Shown: positions 1-12,044 of the stretch, piece by piece | Layout of the letters: the number at the start of each line of letters is the position of its first letter | How positions within the stretch are numbered: the stretch's first letter is position 1 | From: Arthrobotrys musiformis | Taxonomy: Eukaryota; Ascomycota; Orbiliomycetes; Orbiliales; Orbiliaceae | Assembly (NCBI GenBank): GCA_036971715.1 | Contig: JAVHJL010000014.1 | Span: 150,838 to 214,837, forward strand | Direction of reading: 5' to 3' | DNA: 64,000 nucleotides | Position numbers and translations under genes: made by a program | Notes under the pieces: generated by a model | What the model was told of the DNA's origin: nothing | Database searches by the model: none | The model's input: only the letters and a program-made list of their open reading frames with translations

Positions 1-514
1 CACCCTTCTAGCTGGACGCACCATTTTTTTAATTAAATATTTATTTCATATCTATAGACGTTGGTTCAACCCGATGATATTAATAAACTTAAATTTATTA
101 AATTTCATTATTACAATAAATTTCAGTATTATAAACGCTTCATTTATAAGATACACTATAAAATTAATTTATATTTTTAGTCGATTAATAAATCCCATAA
201 CAACACAATACCTCTTAAATCAAATATCATCTCTATATATATTGAATTATTTTTCTATGTACATAATAACTCTAAAGAGTTACAAAATTTGATAAATTCC
301 TAATCTTAAAGCAATTTTTTATTTCAATATATTTTAAATTAGAAAATTATCAAGTTTTTAATATAGTAATCATTAGCCAAATATATATGATTGTTTTGAT
401 ATTTAAAGATCATCATTATAAAATATGTATGCTTATTACAATAATAATATTTAAGAATTAAATAAACCAATCATGACAATCATAGCGCGCTATGATTAAA
501 CAAAAAAAAATCCT
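1..514. other. AT-rich spacer at the window edge
   Basis: Very AT-rich DNA with no convincing gene. One open stretch of about 70 codons (74-292, plus) is low in complexity and has no recognisable motif. A short palindrome (tagcgcgcta) lies at about 483-492. Confidence 0.5.
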
Positions 515-595
515 TACCTAAGGAGTGACTTGAACACCCATGAGTTATCTCAGAAAATCTTAAGTTTCCCCTGTCTACCATTTCAGCACTTAGGT
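515..595 (-). tRNA. trnL: tRNA-Leu(UAA)
   Basis: Read on the minus strand, a perfect 7-bp acceptor (ACCTAAG with CTTAGGT), the D-arm, an anticodon loop with UAA and a long class II variable arm are visible, followed by the T-arm. The long variable arm and UAA anticodon assign it to leucine UUR codons. Confidence 0.92.
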
Positions 596-791
596 TAATG
601 AATATTAAATAGAATATTAATATATAAAACTTAATATTAATATTTTTATTATAAATTTTTTTAAGTAAGTAACCTACCTTCATTCTTCTGTTCACTTAGA
701 CCCTAACTAAATGAAAGAATTGCTAAATATTATGATAATATTAATAAAAAAAAATCAATTATTAAACTATTAATTATTATAGATTTTAATA

Positions 792-860
792 AGGCTAGAA
801 TGGCTTGAACACTCATCTAAGCTATTATGAGCAGCTTGCTTTACCTATTAAGCTATAGCC
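792..860 (-). tRNA. tRNA with CAU anticodon (Met or lysidine-modified Ile)
   Basis: The cloverleaf has acceptor GGCTATA/TCTAGCC with one mismatch, stem AGCTG/TAGCT and loop CTCATAA. It is one of three CAU tRNAs in the window. Fungal mitochondria often have initiator Met, elongator Met and an Ile tRNA read through modified C34; this one is the best candidate for the Ile species, but sequence alone does not settle it. Confidence 0.75.
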
Positions 861-905
861 TTTAAACAATTAACAGAAAATTAATTTTTTAAATATGCCT
901 TTTAA

Positions 906-977
906 TGCGGACAGAGGAATCGAACCTCACCTCTACCGGGCATGAGCCGGTAATGTTCTCCACTACACCAGTCCGCA
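906..977 (-). tRNA. trnM: tRNA-Met(CAU), probable initiator
   Basis: Perfect acceptor TGCGGAC/GTCCGCA and a GC-rich anticodon stem (ACCGG/CCGGT) around loop CTCATGC. The strong G:C pairs next to the loop and the TGCGGACTGG start resemble fungal mitochondrial initiator tRNAs. Confidence 0.88.
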
Positions 978-1038
978 ATTATTAAAAATTTTTTTTATAA
1001 AACGAAATAAAACATAAAATTTTGAACCTTATAATGTT

Positions 1039-1111
1039 TAGCTCAAGGGGAGCTCGAATCCCCATCTCAGTAGTGAAAGTACTATGTCTTAACCTATTTG
1101 ACCATTGAGCC
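1039..1111 (-). tRNA. trnE: tRNA-Glu(UUC)
   Basis: Acceptor GGCTCAA/TTGAGCT, anticodon stem TAGTA/TACTG with loop CTTTCAC (UUC) and a T-arm of five G:C pairs (GGGGA-TTCGAGC-TCCCC). Confidence 0.9.
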
Positions 1112-2325
1112 TATAGATTTTGTTAATTAACTAAATTTTTAATATTATTTTTATTTGAAAATATACGAAACATCACGGGATATTTATACTAAAATTATTA
1201 AAAATTATGAAATAAATTTTTGATTTATATAATTAATTTTTATTTGATTATAAAATACAGAAAATTTAAATTTAGAATAACCCACATAATTTTACCATTT
1301 TATAAATAAAGACAATATTTTACAATAATAATCATTAATTATTATTGTAATAAAACCAAAACAATGTCTTGGTCTTTTACAACCCTTACATATCAAACCT
1401 AATAGATTTAGTTTTTATAAATAAATTTTTAAAAAACATAATATATAAAAGAATATTAATCAATAATTATAACTCATTAAAATTTTATAAGTATAATTAT
1501 AAATAAAACTAGAATAAATTTTAATATAAATTATTATTAGTATATAATGCTAGTAAAATATAAAATTATCTTACTTATAATAAATATTTAAATTAATACT
1601 TTTTTATTTTATATAAATCTATTTAATACATTTTTATATTTGAAATTTCATAAATAATTATTAAAAATTTATAAAAATAAAATTTTAATAAAATAACTAG
1701 GATTTAATTCCTATAAATTTAAATAAAAATTAATAATAAAATTAATTATAAATAATTCAGCACCAGTCATTTACCCTTAATAAATTAAATTTTATTAGTT
1801 ATTACCACCCGTATATTGACTATACTGGAGTTGCCCCCCTTAGTTAATATTACGCTTTTAACATAATTTAAATTTTATTAGTAAGTTACCGTAACGACTA
1901 ATATTATAAATACCTTAAACCTTGTGATATTTAAAAATTTTATAAATTAAAAATTTTTTAAATAATTATTATACTTTTTTTTTAACTCCCTCTATGGCTT
2001 TATTTCCCATTAACTAAAAAAAATATTTTATTTATTCAACCTTAAACTTATTTAATACTACTACGCAGCCTAACAGCGAAGTGCCTGGTCACTAAATTTT
2101 TTGTTAATTTTATATTTTTAATTATTTTTATAAAATTAATTTATAAATCTATATTTAAAATATTTAAATTTAATTAATAATAAATTCTAGTGCTTCGCAC
2201 TGGATTTTATCATTCTTAATTTAATAACTACTTACGATCCACATTAGCATTCAACACATGTCCACACGCTAGATACTACTGTTAACCAAATGTAATATTT
2301 AAAAAGAATTTATAAATATTTATTA
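1112..2325. other. Long AT-rich spacer with three structured patches
   Basis: No open frame or tRNA is supported. Three patches are less AT-rich than their surroundings (about 1757-1910, 1983-2095 and 2185-2290), the last with a small hairpin (gtgcttcgcac). They lie between tRNA-Glu and tRNA-Thr, downstream of the rnl 3' end. They could be extended rRNA sequence or an unassigned RNA; I could not match them to a family. Confidence 0.4.
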
Positions 2326-2396
2326 AACTCAGTGTAAGAATCGCACTTACTTTTTCCGATTACAAAACGGATACATTACTTTTATGTTAACCAAGC
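2326..2396 (-). tRNA. trnT: tRNA-Thr(UGU)
   Basis: Acceptor GCTTGGT/ACTGAGT pairs throughout with wobble pairs, D-stem ACAT/ATGT, loop TTTGTAA (UGU) and a T-arm GTAAG/CTTAC. The anticodon stem has a single T-T mismatch next to the loop. Confidence 0.85.
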
Positions 2397-3311
2397 TCTT
2401 AAATTAATATTATAAAACATTTTTAATAAATTTAAATCAAAATTTTTAATTCTAGTAATAATAACTTTAAATTGGTTTTCCATTCTTTTAATACAATTCT
2501 ATAAAAATGATTAATTTTATAAATCTAGATTTATAATAAAAATTATATAATTCAATATTAAATATTAATTGAATTATTTTAAATTTATAAAATATTTAAA
2601 TATTTTTAAAATTTAGTCGGGACGCTACCGTATGCCGCGCCCTAACATTAAAGTGTAGCGCGCGGACATCTTTTTAAAGTTTTGAGTCTTATTTAAATAA
2701 AATATTAACGATAAATGTATTGTAACATAAAAAAAAAATTAGATCTTTATACCTAAAAATATTAAAATCCTTTCAGCTAAAGCCTAATTATTATATATTA
2801 ATTAATATATATAAAAATTTATATACTATTTATTATATAATTATACGTAGTAGTATTCTACGTTTTTAAGAGTATCCTAAAGTTAGTTTCAAACTTATAT
2901 GCTTTCAGTTCTTTACTCACCGCCAAATTATAACTCAGAAATTTTATTTGTAATAAAAATGTCTTTAATTTACATTATAAATTAAAAATTACACTGAGAG
3001 CGTAAAAACATAGCTTTCCTGCCGTGCCTATGCTATTATTTACTTAAGTGTCAGTAAAATTCATTTTGCATTATATTTTTAGTATAATAACAATTAATAT
3101 CGTCCACATAAACAACAGGTAAACCAGAGGTTATTATTCCCAGTTCCTTTCGTACAAAGGGCCTGTTTTTAATTTACTCTAACTACCACTAGAAGATAGA
3201 AACCATACTGTCTCACGACGTATTTAACCCAGCTCGTGTAGCTTTTTAAACGACGAACAGTCGTACCCTTCAGACTTACTGCGTTCCTGAGGATAAGCTA
3301 AGCCGACATCG

Positions 3312-4554
3312 CTTAATTTAGCTTATCCATATATTTATTATTTGTTACATCATAAGCTTAAACTTATGATGAGAAAATTTTTCTTCCATCTATTACAAGA
3401 TGGTTCAGATTATATCTTCACCCAGTATCAAAGAGTAATTGATAGTTACTCTGGGTGTAGGCGTGTAATCGTTGAGGGGTTATTTTTATTAACTTCCCTG
3501 CTGATTGTCCAATTATTATTTATTACATTTTACATTGATATAAAACAGATTTAATAATAATTTAGGATATTCCAGCATATAGCCTATTTCTAATTTTATA
3601 TTACTAAAAAACCTCCCCGATGTCACATTTATATTATATTATTAACACACAAAAAAATTTGCTTTTAATCCTCCCACTTTCCCTATTACCATAAAAGTAA
3701 ATTTGAGAACATTTAGTTATTATTTAAAAAATAAATTTTAAAGTATATAACTAACTCCGAATTCTATACCAAAGAATCCGAATGCAAATGCAAGCAATAA
3801 TAGCTATCTTCAACAATTTAATTGTTTTGCTAAAAATGAATCTTATATAACATAGATTGATGAAAATAATCAACGACCAAAGGTTGTAAAACATGTAATG
3901 ATTTTCCTGAAATGTAAATACGGAAGTAACCTTTGTTAGGATTTTTATTGTGAATAGTACATTTTAATTTATACTTATTTTCTAAGACAGATTTTAACAA
4001 TTGTACATCATCATAAGTATAATTATCAGTACACAATGTCACACCTCCATTTTTTACATGCTGCCCATCATTTTGTAGTCAAAAAGCTAAAGCTCCAGGA
4101 GTTAATAATTCTTTTATACAAGGTGGAACAATTTTTACATATTTTGTACTATCTTTTTGTTTTTTTAAAAATAAATTAGCAAAAGGAAAAAAAGTAATAC
4201 TAGCCTTTGTTCTAAAATTATAAGAAAAATTTTTTTTATCATAACGTTTATCAAAAGAAATACGTTCCCCAATTTGAGGTTGAGTAGCATATTCTTTCAT
4301 AATATTAAAAAGATAAAGTAAATATTCTTTATTAGGTAAGCCTTGATCAAATCCTATGGAAGCATTTCCATTAGGATTCATATTAAATGTAGCATCACCT
4401 AACCCACAACCTATTATAAGATCTTTATGCAATTGCGATAAAGCCAAAGTTTTCACCAAATGAGACCAGTTATTATGACAATTCATTTTTATTTATATCT
4501 AGACTATAATTAATGTGTGTGTAAAAGTAAATAATATAATTTTTGTGTTTTACA
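3312..4554 (-). mobile_element. Group I intron in rnl domain V (near E. coli 2449-2504)
   Basis: The intron interrupts the rRNA between complement segments 'gccgacatcg' and 'aggtgccaaac', which are adjacent in bacterial 23S. Catalytic-core strings are visible on the minus strand. A Q-like element GGACAATCAGCAGGGAAG lies at about 3495-3513, an R-like element CTCAACGATTACACGCC at 3464-3480 and an S-like element GAAGATATAATCTG at 3414-3427. A homing endonuclease ORF fills the 5' half. In many fungi an intron at this site carries rps3; here it does not. Confidence 0.85.
3830..4486 (-). CDS. LAGLIDADG homing endonuclease in the rnl intron
   Basis: An intact 218-residue frame once the TGA at 4079-4081 is read as Trp. 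The N-terminal half holds the first LAGLIDADG helix of the LAGLIDADG_2 (PF03161-like) type, 'LIIGCGLGDATF', followed by an 'IGFDQG...NKEYLLYL' segment. The second motif is 'LQNDGQHVKNGG', the usual 'DDGG' site in degenerate form, followed by 'TLCTDNYT'. Both halves are in one frame and the length is normal for a double-motif enzyme. It would cut intronless rnl to spread the host intron. The changed acidic residue in the second motif (QNDGQ) may mean loss of cleavage activity or a maturase-only role; that is inference. Confidence 0.85.
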
Positions 4555-7500
4555 AGGTGCCAAACTGCGCTCCCAATGTGTACTCTCAAGCGCAATCAGC
4601 CTGTTATCCCTAGCGTAACTTTATTCTATAATACGGAACCAGTCCTTTGTGCATTCCGCGATCGTATGCCCCGCTTACGCGACTGATAGACGCGTAGGTC
4701 AAACAGTTAAGCAAGATTATGCCATTAAACTTGACAAGTAATTATCAAAATCACTATTCACAATATTGAAATATTGGATTTTAGCAACTTTAAATACATA
4801 TTACATTTTCTAATTTTCATACAATTCATACTAGACAGTATAAGCCTGCAGAACATTAGAAAATGTGAATTTTATTTATTACACCTATCCTCGATATAGT
4901 TAAAATCTTACTTGCTTTAAAATTAAATTTTACTTTAAATAAAAAGATAGTGATTAAATATATATAGAGATAAGTAATATCTTATCCACTTATATATAAA
5001 TTCATCTTAAAAATCGGCCAATCGCCATAGGCGATCGGCGAAATATTAAATTTATATAAAATTTATATATTAAATAAAGACTCAAAAGAAAAAATATATA
5101 ATTTTTTCCCCAAATTTTTCGGAATTAGGATATACCCAGCTACTCTTTATGGGATCTGTGCCCCGCATAAACTGCCACCTAGCCGTTGTTCTCATTTCTT
5201 ATTACCTTTGTGAAAAATCAACTTTTATGTATTTGTGAAAATATCACACTACCCTGTAGTTTATAGAATTTACAACTAAAAATATTTAACTTTAATTCTC
5301 AGGCAATAATAGTTATTGTATCACTTTATACTATTATTGAATAATTAATACTGGTTGATAAGTAGAATAAGTCATTTTATTTCATTCAAAATAAAGTGGA
5401 GGACAATGTAGTCCCCAGCAATGTGATAGACTCAAAAAGGTGTTTCAATTACGTTTAACCAACTACCTTATCCCTACGCTTGGTCCGATCACACGCAATG
5501 ACTAGCAACAGTAAAGCTGCATAGGGTCTTCTCGTCTATCTAGAGGTATACAGTATCTGCACTGCAATTCCAATTTCACTGAGCCAATCTTCGAGACAGC
5601 TGTTGTATCGTTACATCATTCATGCGAGACCATATTTAGTGGCCAAGGTATTTTGCTACCTTAGGACCCTCATAGATAAGGCCGCCATTAACCGGGGTAT
5701 CCTTCAAAACCAGACCGACATTTATAATAAATGCAGCCCAGAAACTCCGTTAACCAGCCGGCATCGGGCAGACATCACACTCTATACTTAGACTTTCATC
5801 TTAATGCAGCGTGCTTTGTTTTAATTAAACAGTCGGACAACACGATTCTATGCTTCCTTATCCAAACCGATATTAAACGGGGGATCGGCACTCCTTCTCC
5901 CTAAGTTACGGTAGTTAGTTTGCCGAGTTCCTTAAAGATTGTTCACTCAAGCGCCTTCGTATTCTCTACTAGCTTACCTCTTGGTACTTAGGTACGGTTT
6001 TATTATCGTAAAGTTAATAATAACTTTACGTTGTTTATTGCTTTTCCAGAACACTTATACACCCATATAAGGTTGTTACAATAATCACAAGATTTTTCTC
6101 ATCGTTTAGACCTTTAGGTCAATTAACTTAGAGGCCGTTACTTATATAATACCATAAGCTTAAGGCGAGGTAAAAAAAATTTTTTTTATCCTTTTTCGTT
6201 ACTCATGTCAGCATTCTCACTTGGGTTAATCTTTTTTTTATTCTTAAAAAGAATAATTGAATATTATCACCCAACGTTCCGCTACCCCATAATTAAATTA
6301 GATAGACCATCTCTTAATTTGGATACCAACTATAATTATGGACAAGGTGTCGGTATATTGTTTAGATCCGATAAATTTTAGATGTCTCTATCCACCGGAG
6401 GTCTTCCGGTGTTGAATCAGTGCTCTATTACGAGGTCTTTAAAAAATGGCCGCCACTAAGCCCATTACCTGATCGAATAAGATAAAAACTCTCTTTATTT
6501 CACTTGACAATAATTTTGGAACCTTATATTTACACTTGTTCTGGGCTGTTTCCCTTTTGACATACAACCTTAGCATACTATGTCTGTTATTTTTACATTC
6601 ATCACTGCCATTCCGAGACCTATTACTTAACGATAAAATCTTCACGATTCCCCGATATAATTGAAAAATATCTCCTCGACTAGCCATGTAAGATCAAGTT
6701 CTGTACCTGCATGATGTTAGTTAAAATTACGTACTTAGATACGTTTCGCGGAAAACCAGCTATCCCTAGTCAGTTTTATCTTTCACCAAGCTTACCACAA
6801 TTCATCGGATATTTATGCAACAATAACCCGTTCGAGCTTTTGTGACTCTGATCATGGTAAGATCACTAGGTTTCGGGTCTAATTTTAGATACTTATCACT
6901 ATTGTATTGACCGATTTATCTAGGCAGTTATTGCTCGCATCTAATATTAACTTGCTGACCCATTATGCAAAAGGTACGCTTTTAATGTTATTTAAATTTT
7001 CTTCTCAAGCTGCTTATAAAACTACTAATTTTTCAATTCCCTCACGGTACTCTACGCTATCGCTCAATATATCATATTTAGCCTTAGAGGAAGGTTCCCC
7101 TTTACTTATTCAAACAAGTCTTAACCCATTCTACTTGTTAATTTTTATTTGTACCATACTATGGTTTTAGTTTACATAGGTTTTTATATTTATAAAACTT
7201 TTATTTACTTAATATTATATATTAACTTTAAAAATTTTCCTAAAAATTTTTAATAATATTTAATGTTTTTATATTACCCGATTGTACCTAAACTCTCCCA
7301 TATGTATTGGAAGGCTTCTCTATTTTCATTCTCACTAATCATAGAATCTCTTTTGATTTCTTTTCCTAAAGTTATTAAGATATTTCAATTTACTTCGTTT
7401 ATTACTGAATTTCTCTTAGAGTTCATGTTTTTTTAACCAGTTTTATACTGATTTATACAAATTAAAATTTCTCTCTTTGATATATTGCAATGATTCCCTA

Positions 7501-7617
7501 ATAGTTTCTTTCTATATTTTTCTATATTTAGAAAAATGAAGTAAAACAATATATTCTATATCGTTAAGACACTTTTAATTCTAATTCATTTAAAAAATTT
7601 TTATTTAATATTGATAT

Positions 7618-7690
7618 TCGGATTATTATGGCTCGAACATAAGAATTCCTCAACCCAAATGAGGCGCCTTTCCAACCTGGCTCTAATCCG
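7618..7690 (-). tRNA. trnP: tRNA-Pro(UGG)
   Basis: Perfect 7-bp acceptor CGGATTA/TAATCCG, anticodon stem CCTCA/TGAGG with loop TTTGGGT (UGG) and T-arm TTATG-TTCGAGC-CATAA. Confidence 0.92.
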
Positions 7691-7704
7691 TTTATTAATT
7701 TTAA

Positions 7705-7793
7705 CAGAGAATATCCGATTTGAACGGATGTGACTAAATATAGCCAAATAAGACTCAAGCTTATCACCATAAACCGGGCTCGGTCAATTCTCT
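7705..7793 (-). tRNA. trnS: tRNA-Ser(UGA)
   Basis: Class II cloverleaf: acceptor AGAGAAT/ATTCTCT, anticodon stem ATAAG/CTTAT, loop CTTGAGT (UGA), long variable arm. Adjacent to tRNA-Pro. Confidence 0.92.
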
Positions 7794-8620
7794 TATTAAA
7801 TTTTCCTTATCCATTTTAGAACTTTGTGTTATTGAAGGCTAATATGTAATTTCATTTTAATAAAAATAAACTTTAAATTATTTGATAAAACTTTATAAAT
7901 GATAAGATAGCGACCAAGTTTTATTGTGTATATCATATTCGAGATACACTCCACTTTAGCAGTACTAAAAGCAATTATTTTCGCTATTCATAATACCAAA
8001 ACGCTTCTTAAAACCATATGTGATTTTCAACGCATATGGCTTTCCTTTACCCTATGACCAATTACGCGCTTTGCCGGTCTTCATCCAAGGACCAAACCTT
8101 AGATTGATTTTACTATTATAAAAACCGACATTTCTATGTAACGGTGTTTAATGTTTGGTTATCGTTGATTCACTTTTTCGTTGCATACCGTTTATTATTG
8201 AATATCCCTTACTAGCATTTACAAGCTTTGGACAATACCATATTTTATTGAGTTTTTTTGGCCTTTTAAATTTTTCTATTTAATTTATACGGCCTATTTT
8301 TAAGACTATGATTAATATAAATGGTTAACCATATAAATAGGTATTGGCTTATAATATTACTACTTGATAATCCAGTAGGATTTAAATGACTCTACTAATA
8401 AATTAATTAGATTTTATTAATCACTAACTTACATTTGATTTTGCTACCATACCGACTTTACTCGAAATTACCAGCATGCTACATTATTATCCACTTTCGG
8501 ATAAACTCATTATAGTCCATTTCTAAAGGGCCAATCGTTATAGAAAAGTCCTCACTTACAAGGTACAAACTTTTTTTTGATTGGCCCAAAATATTTAAAA
8601 CAGCACTTTATAACTTTATA
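7794..8620 (-). ncRNA. Unassigned structured region, possible RNA gene
   Basis: No coding frame. The stretch is richer in G+C than neighbouring spacers and has clear stems, for example CCATATG/CATATGG at about 8013-8040. On the minus strand the segment around 8045-8100 reads '...GGATGAAGACCGGC...GTAAAGG', which recalls the 5' domain of bacterial 23S rRNA ('GATGAAGGACG...GGTAAGG'). If real, this would be an rnl 5' piece separated from the main rnl by two tRNAs. The match is short and judged by eye; another structured RNA is equally possible. Confidence 0.3.
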
Positions 8621-8883
8621 TTAAATTTTTAATTTCGTTATTTTAAAATTCCTATTTATTAAATTTTTAAATTTAATTTTTATTTAAACAATACAAAATT
8701 TTTAATATAATTATTATATAAATAAATATAAAATTTATATAATAAATTTTATATTAAAAAATTTTTAATAACCGTTAAAAGGCAAAATTTATATCAACAT
8801 TAAATTATTATAAATTTATTATTTATTCAATTTACGTAAAAAGTTAAATATTTATTTTAATTATAATTAAAAATATCATTAAA

Positions 8884-8954
8884 TGATTCTTTCAAGATTC
8901 GAACTTGAATAGTATTCTTATCAAAAATATACTTTACCGTTAAGTTAAAGAATC
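8884..8954 (-). tRNA. trnI: tRNA-Ile(GAU)
   Basis: Perfect acceptor GATTCTT/AAGAATC, anticodon stem TATTT/GAATA with loop TTGATAA (GAU), T-arm TCAAG-TTCGAAT-CTTGA. Confidence 0.92.
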
Positions 8955-9993
8955 TATAATAATTTTTTTATTAAAGGAAATTTAAAATATAACTTTACTT
9001 TTCATCTAATCAAAAATAAAAAATTTTTATGTAATAATTTTAAATAAAAAAATTTTTTATCTTTTAATTTAAACAAGTTAACTATTAAGTAGAGTTGCCA
9101 ACCATCTTTTTTCATAGATGGTTTTTATTTAAAAAAGCACTTTTCAACGTATACAGCCCTCCACTAAATTAGTTCATTTCAAAATTATGCTTATCCCCTC
9201 ACCACCTATTGAAAAATTCTGGTTGATTTTATTTCCAAATTCATTATAATGAGATTTACTCCAAAGCAAGATTACATGGGCATATCTTTGAGTTTAGTTA
9301 TATCATTTTAAAGGTTCTATTAGTTTTAGAATTATTGATATTGCCTACAATCTTCAGATATTTAATAATCTTATATTTAATTTGACGTCTTTTGCTCATA
9401 TTAACTATTTATTTTTCGTAGAGTATACGACCAGTTTATATTATAATCTTAAATTGATTCAATGCATGATAAAGACTAGTATAGGCTTTAAATCTTATAT
9501 TAAATTACCACTATTTGTCTATTAAATTATTAACTTGTTAACAGTATAATGTTTTCCTTTTTAATTTAGTTTAGCTCAATATTGTTTCAGCTATTCAAAG
9601 AGTTTGTTTAGTTCTTACTAATAATTGAGTTAAATGAACTATTATTTTGTCCCCCCCCCCGTTATCGACAATAACCATATGCGTTTCAATAAGTTTTAGA
9701 CATGTTATTTCCATAATTTAAGTCAATTAGTTTATCGTCCCGCTTCCGTAAGACGGATTAATTAAAAGTAATTTATAAAAAATTTTACTTGTCCCTTTTG
9801 ACAGACATAGAATATTAAAAGTGGCGTATAATTAAAATATAAAAATTCTAATTTTTAGTTTTATAATTTATTTAAATTTATAAATAACAAAAATTTGGAC
9901 ATTTTTAATTTATATTAATTTTCTGTAGATTGTTATAAGACGTTTTTGTGAACTAAGGTTAAATTTTTTATCTTGTATCTTCCAACAAAAATA
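8955..9993. other. Spacer with a structured patch and a C10 run
   Basis: No supported gene. About 9085-9300 (minus) has a hairpin of AACCATCT with AGATGGTT (9099-9123) and low-complexity-free sequence, so a non-coding RNA is possible but unrecognised. A run of ten C lies near 9651-9660. Confidence 0.4.
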
Positions 9994-10065
9994 CAAGAGC
10001 ACTCAGGTTTGAACTGAGAAACAAAAGGTTGAAGCTTTTTATTTTTCCTATTAAATTATACTCTT
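9994..10065 (-). tRNA. trnW: tRNA-Trp(UCA), reads UGA
   Basis: Acceptor AAGAGTA/TGCTCTT, anticodon stem AAAAG/CTTTT with loop CTTCAAC. The UCA anticodon decodes UGA as well as UGG, the molecular basis for table 4 in this genome, and matches the in-frame TGA codons in cox2, nad4, the RNA polymerase and the intron ORFs. Confidence 0.93.
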
Positions 10066-10082
10066 AAATTTTAATCTATTTA

Positions 10083-10161
10083 CAGAAAAGAGATGATTCG
10101 AACATCCATGTGTTTCCACAATATTTAGCAAATATTTTACCCTACCTATGGCTACTTTTCT
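10083..10161 (-). tRNA. trnS: tRNA-Ser(GCU)
   Basis: Class II tRNA with acceptor AGAAAAG/CTTTTCT, anticodon stem AATAT/ATATT, loop TTGCTAA (GCU) and an extra arm (GTGGAAACAC). Confidence 0.9.
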
Positions 10162-10477
10162 TTTAGCTTTTTTTAAAATATAACTAATACTGCTTATAAA
10201 AGGTAATATTTAATTTTTAAGTTTATTTTAAAGCAAAATTAATTTAGATTCATACTTAAATTTTATAAAATTTATATACCTTATTAGAAATTTTATATTA
10301 TATAAATTTTAAACTATTTAATTATATAATATAAACATTTATAAAATTATTAATTTTTTACAAAATATAAAAATACAGCTTTAATTATTTTAAAATATAG
10401 AAATTTAAAAATAATTAAAAATATTTTTATTATACTTTATAAAATAAATATTAAGCAAATTATAAAGTACAATATTT

Positions 10478-10550
10478 CGAGTCAGACCGGATACGATCCG
10501 GCATCTCCATCCTCGACAAGGATAGCCTTTACCTATTAAGTTACTGACCC
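10478..10550 (-). tRNA. trnD: tRNA-Asp(GUC)
   Basis: Acceptor GGGTCAG/CTGACTC, anticodon stem TATCC/GGATG, loop TTGTCGA (GUC), T-arm GCCGG/CCGGT. The 5' end abuts a C8 run. Confidence 0.9.
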
Positions 10551-10738
10551 CCCCCTCCTCTAACGTTCCGCGCGATACTAAAATAAATTATGTAAAATAA
10601 ATATTTTTATTTAAAAATTAATTACTTAAAATTTTATTAGCCTTTGAAACTATTTAAAAATTTTTAAGGTTTATATAATACATTTTTAATTAGTAATTTA
10701 AATTGATTAACTTAAGTTATTTATATATTAAACTTTAA

Positions 10739-10809
10739 TGTGGCTAGCTGAAGTCGAATCAGCACAACACAGGTGGAAGCTGAGCAGTCTACCATTAACA
10801 TATAGCCAC
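10739..10809 (-). tRNA. trnG: tRNA-Gly(UCC)
   Basis: Acceptor GTGGCTA/TAGCCAC; anticodon stem CTCAG/CTGTG with one mismatch and loop CTTCCAC (UCC). Confidence 0.88.
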
Positions 10810-10846
10810 TTTGGAGCTTAAATTAAGCTATGTAATAATATATTAT

Positions 10847-10920
10847 AGAGTTCTAGAGGAATTGAACCTCTAACTGAATGATTAAAAGTCATATGCTCTA
10901 CCTAATTGAGCTAAGAACTC
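10847..10920 (-). tRNA. trnK: tRNA-Lys(UUU)
   Basis: Acceptor GAGTTCT/AGAACTC, canonical D-arm TAGCTCAATTAGGTAGAGC, loop CTTTTAA (UUU), T-arm AGAGG/CCTCT. Confidence 0.93.
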
Positions 10921-12044
10921 CCTTTTTCTACCCCCCCCTTATTTAAAATACTATTATTTATCCTTTAAATTATTTTTAAATTTTAAAGGTTATTTTAAAG
11001 TTGAATTAAATATGGAAAAAGTAATAATAATTCGTCTAAATAATTTTATTTTTAATATTAATTTTTATATAACCTCCTTATAATCTATATTTTTATCAAT
11101 AAATTTTTATTATATATTATTAAAAGTTGTATTTAATTTTTGTAATAAGCCCTTATTAATTATGAATTAATATTATAAATTATGAAAATTAAAAAATTTT
11201 TTTATAATTAATTCAATAAATTTTACTTACCCCTGCTTGCTAAAAAATTTTTAATAAAAAATATACTTTATTCCGTTGTATAAACCAATTAAATAATATA
11301 AACTTTTATTATTATTATTTTTAATATTTATTTCATATTAATTTACATTTATTTTATATTGTTAACAAAAAATAAAATTTAATAATTTATAATATCATAT
11401 TCTAACTTTGGGTTTTAAATATATAATTAAATAAATCTAAAAATTATTTTTACAATACGGTTCCCTCCAGGGAACCTTTATTATTATTCAATATATCCTC
11501 TTGTTTTGTATCTAATACTAATCTGTTCAACTAAAAAATTTTACCTTCTTATTTTGACAAACTTTAAATAATTTTTATTTTTACAACAGTAAATCAAAAA
11601 TAAAAATTATTAAAGAAATTATTTAATTTTTTATAAATGAACATCAAACTTGAATTTTAATTATTTTATTTACAAATTTAAAGTTAACTTACCTAAGCCT
11701 AATTTAGACAAATAATTAAATTATACTTTATCTTTTTTTTAAGGGGGGGGATATGGGTTTAGAATTAAGGTTTTGTATTTTTTTTATTACTTATTTTACC
11801 CCTTTTTTGACTTTTTGAATGATGATTTTTTTTTTATTTTTAACCTTTTCAGGGACTGAATTTGAATTTTGGATTTTTACTACACTCCCTTATGAGATGA
11901 GATTATAAATTTCATCTCATTATATATTTTATATACTTACTAGGGATTTATCCTTATTTGTAAATTTTATTTTAACCCTCAGAGTAGTTAATATTTAAAA
12001 TATATATTTACTCTTCTTTTAAATTTTATATAAGAACAATAACT
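10921..12044. other. AT-rich spacer between the tRNA cluster and the plasmid-like island
   Basis: No gene seen. It contains homopolymer runs (C8 near 10932, G8 near 11743) and a short hairpin (GGTTCCCTCCAGGGAACC, about 11459-11477). Transcription changes from minus to plus strand across this spacer, so it may hold a divergent promoter; no motif could be identified. Confidence 0.5.

Larger units (their letters stand above)
2745..7530 (-). rRNA. rnl: Large-subunit mitochondrial rRNA with one group I intron
   Basis: On the minus strand, bacterial 23S landmarks appear in order from high to low coordinates. They include the domain I segment near 7300-7400, the domain II block near 6420-6480, the domain IV region around 5400-5780 and the peptidyl-transferase region. 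Also present are 'gagcagacag'-like domain V segments, the sequence around 3208-3312 matching 'CTGTCTCACGACGTTC', and the sarcin-ricin loop near 3145-3165 (complement of cgtacaaaggg). Domain VI continues to about 2870 and the 3' end is placed near 2745 by comparison. The 5' end is approximate. Exon length is about 3.5 kb, slightly longer than the 2.9-kb bacterial RNA because of AT-rich expansions. tRNA-Pro and tRNA-Ser follow immediately 5'. Confidence 0.93.

Noticed and set aside
3342..3554. Plus-strand ORF of 70 codons in the rnl intron
   Set aside because: It is antisense to the catalytic core of the group I intron (Q, R and S strings), so it is a shadow of conserved RNA.
5603..7170. ORFs of 62-87 codons on both strands
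   Set aside because: They lie wholly inside rnl exons and reflect rRNA conservation, not coding.
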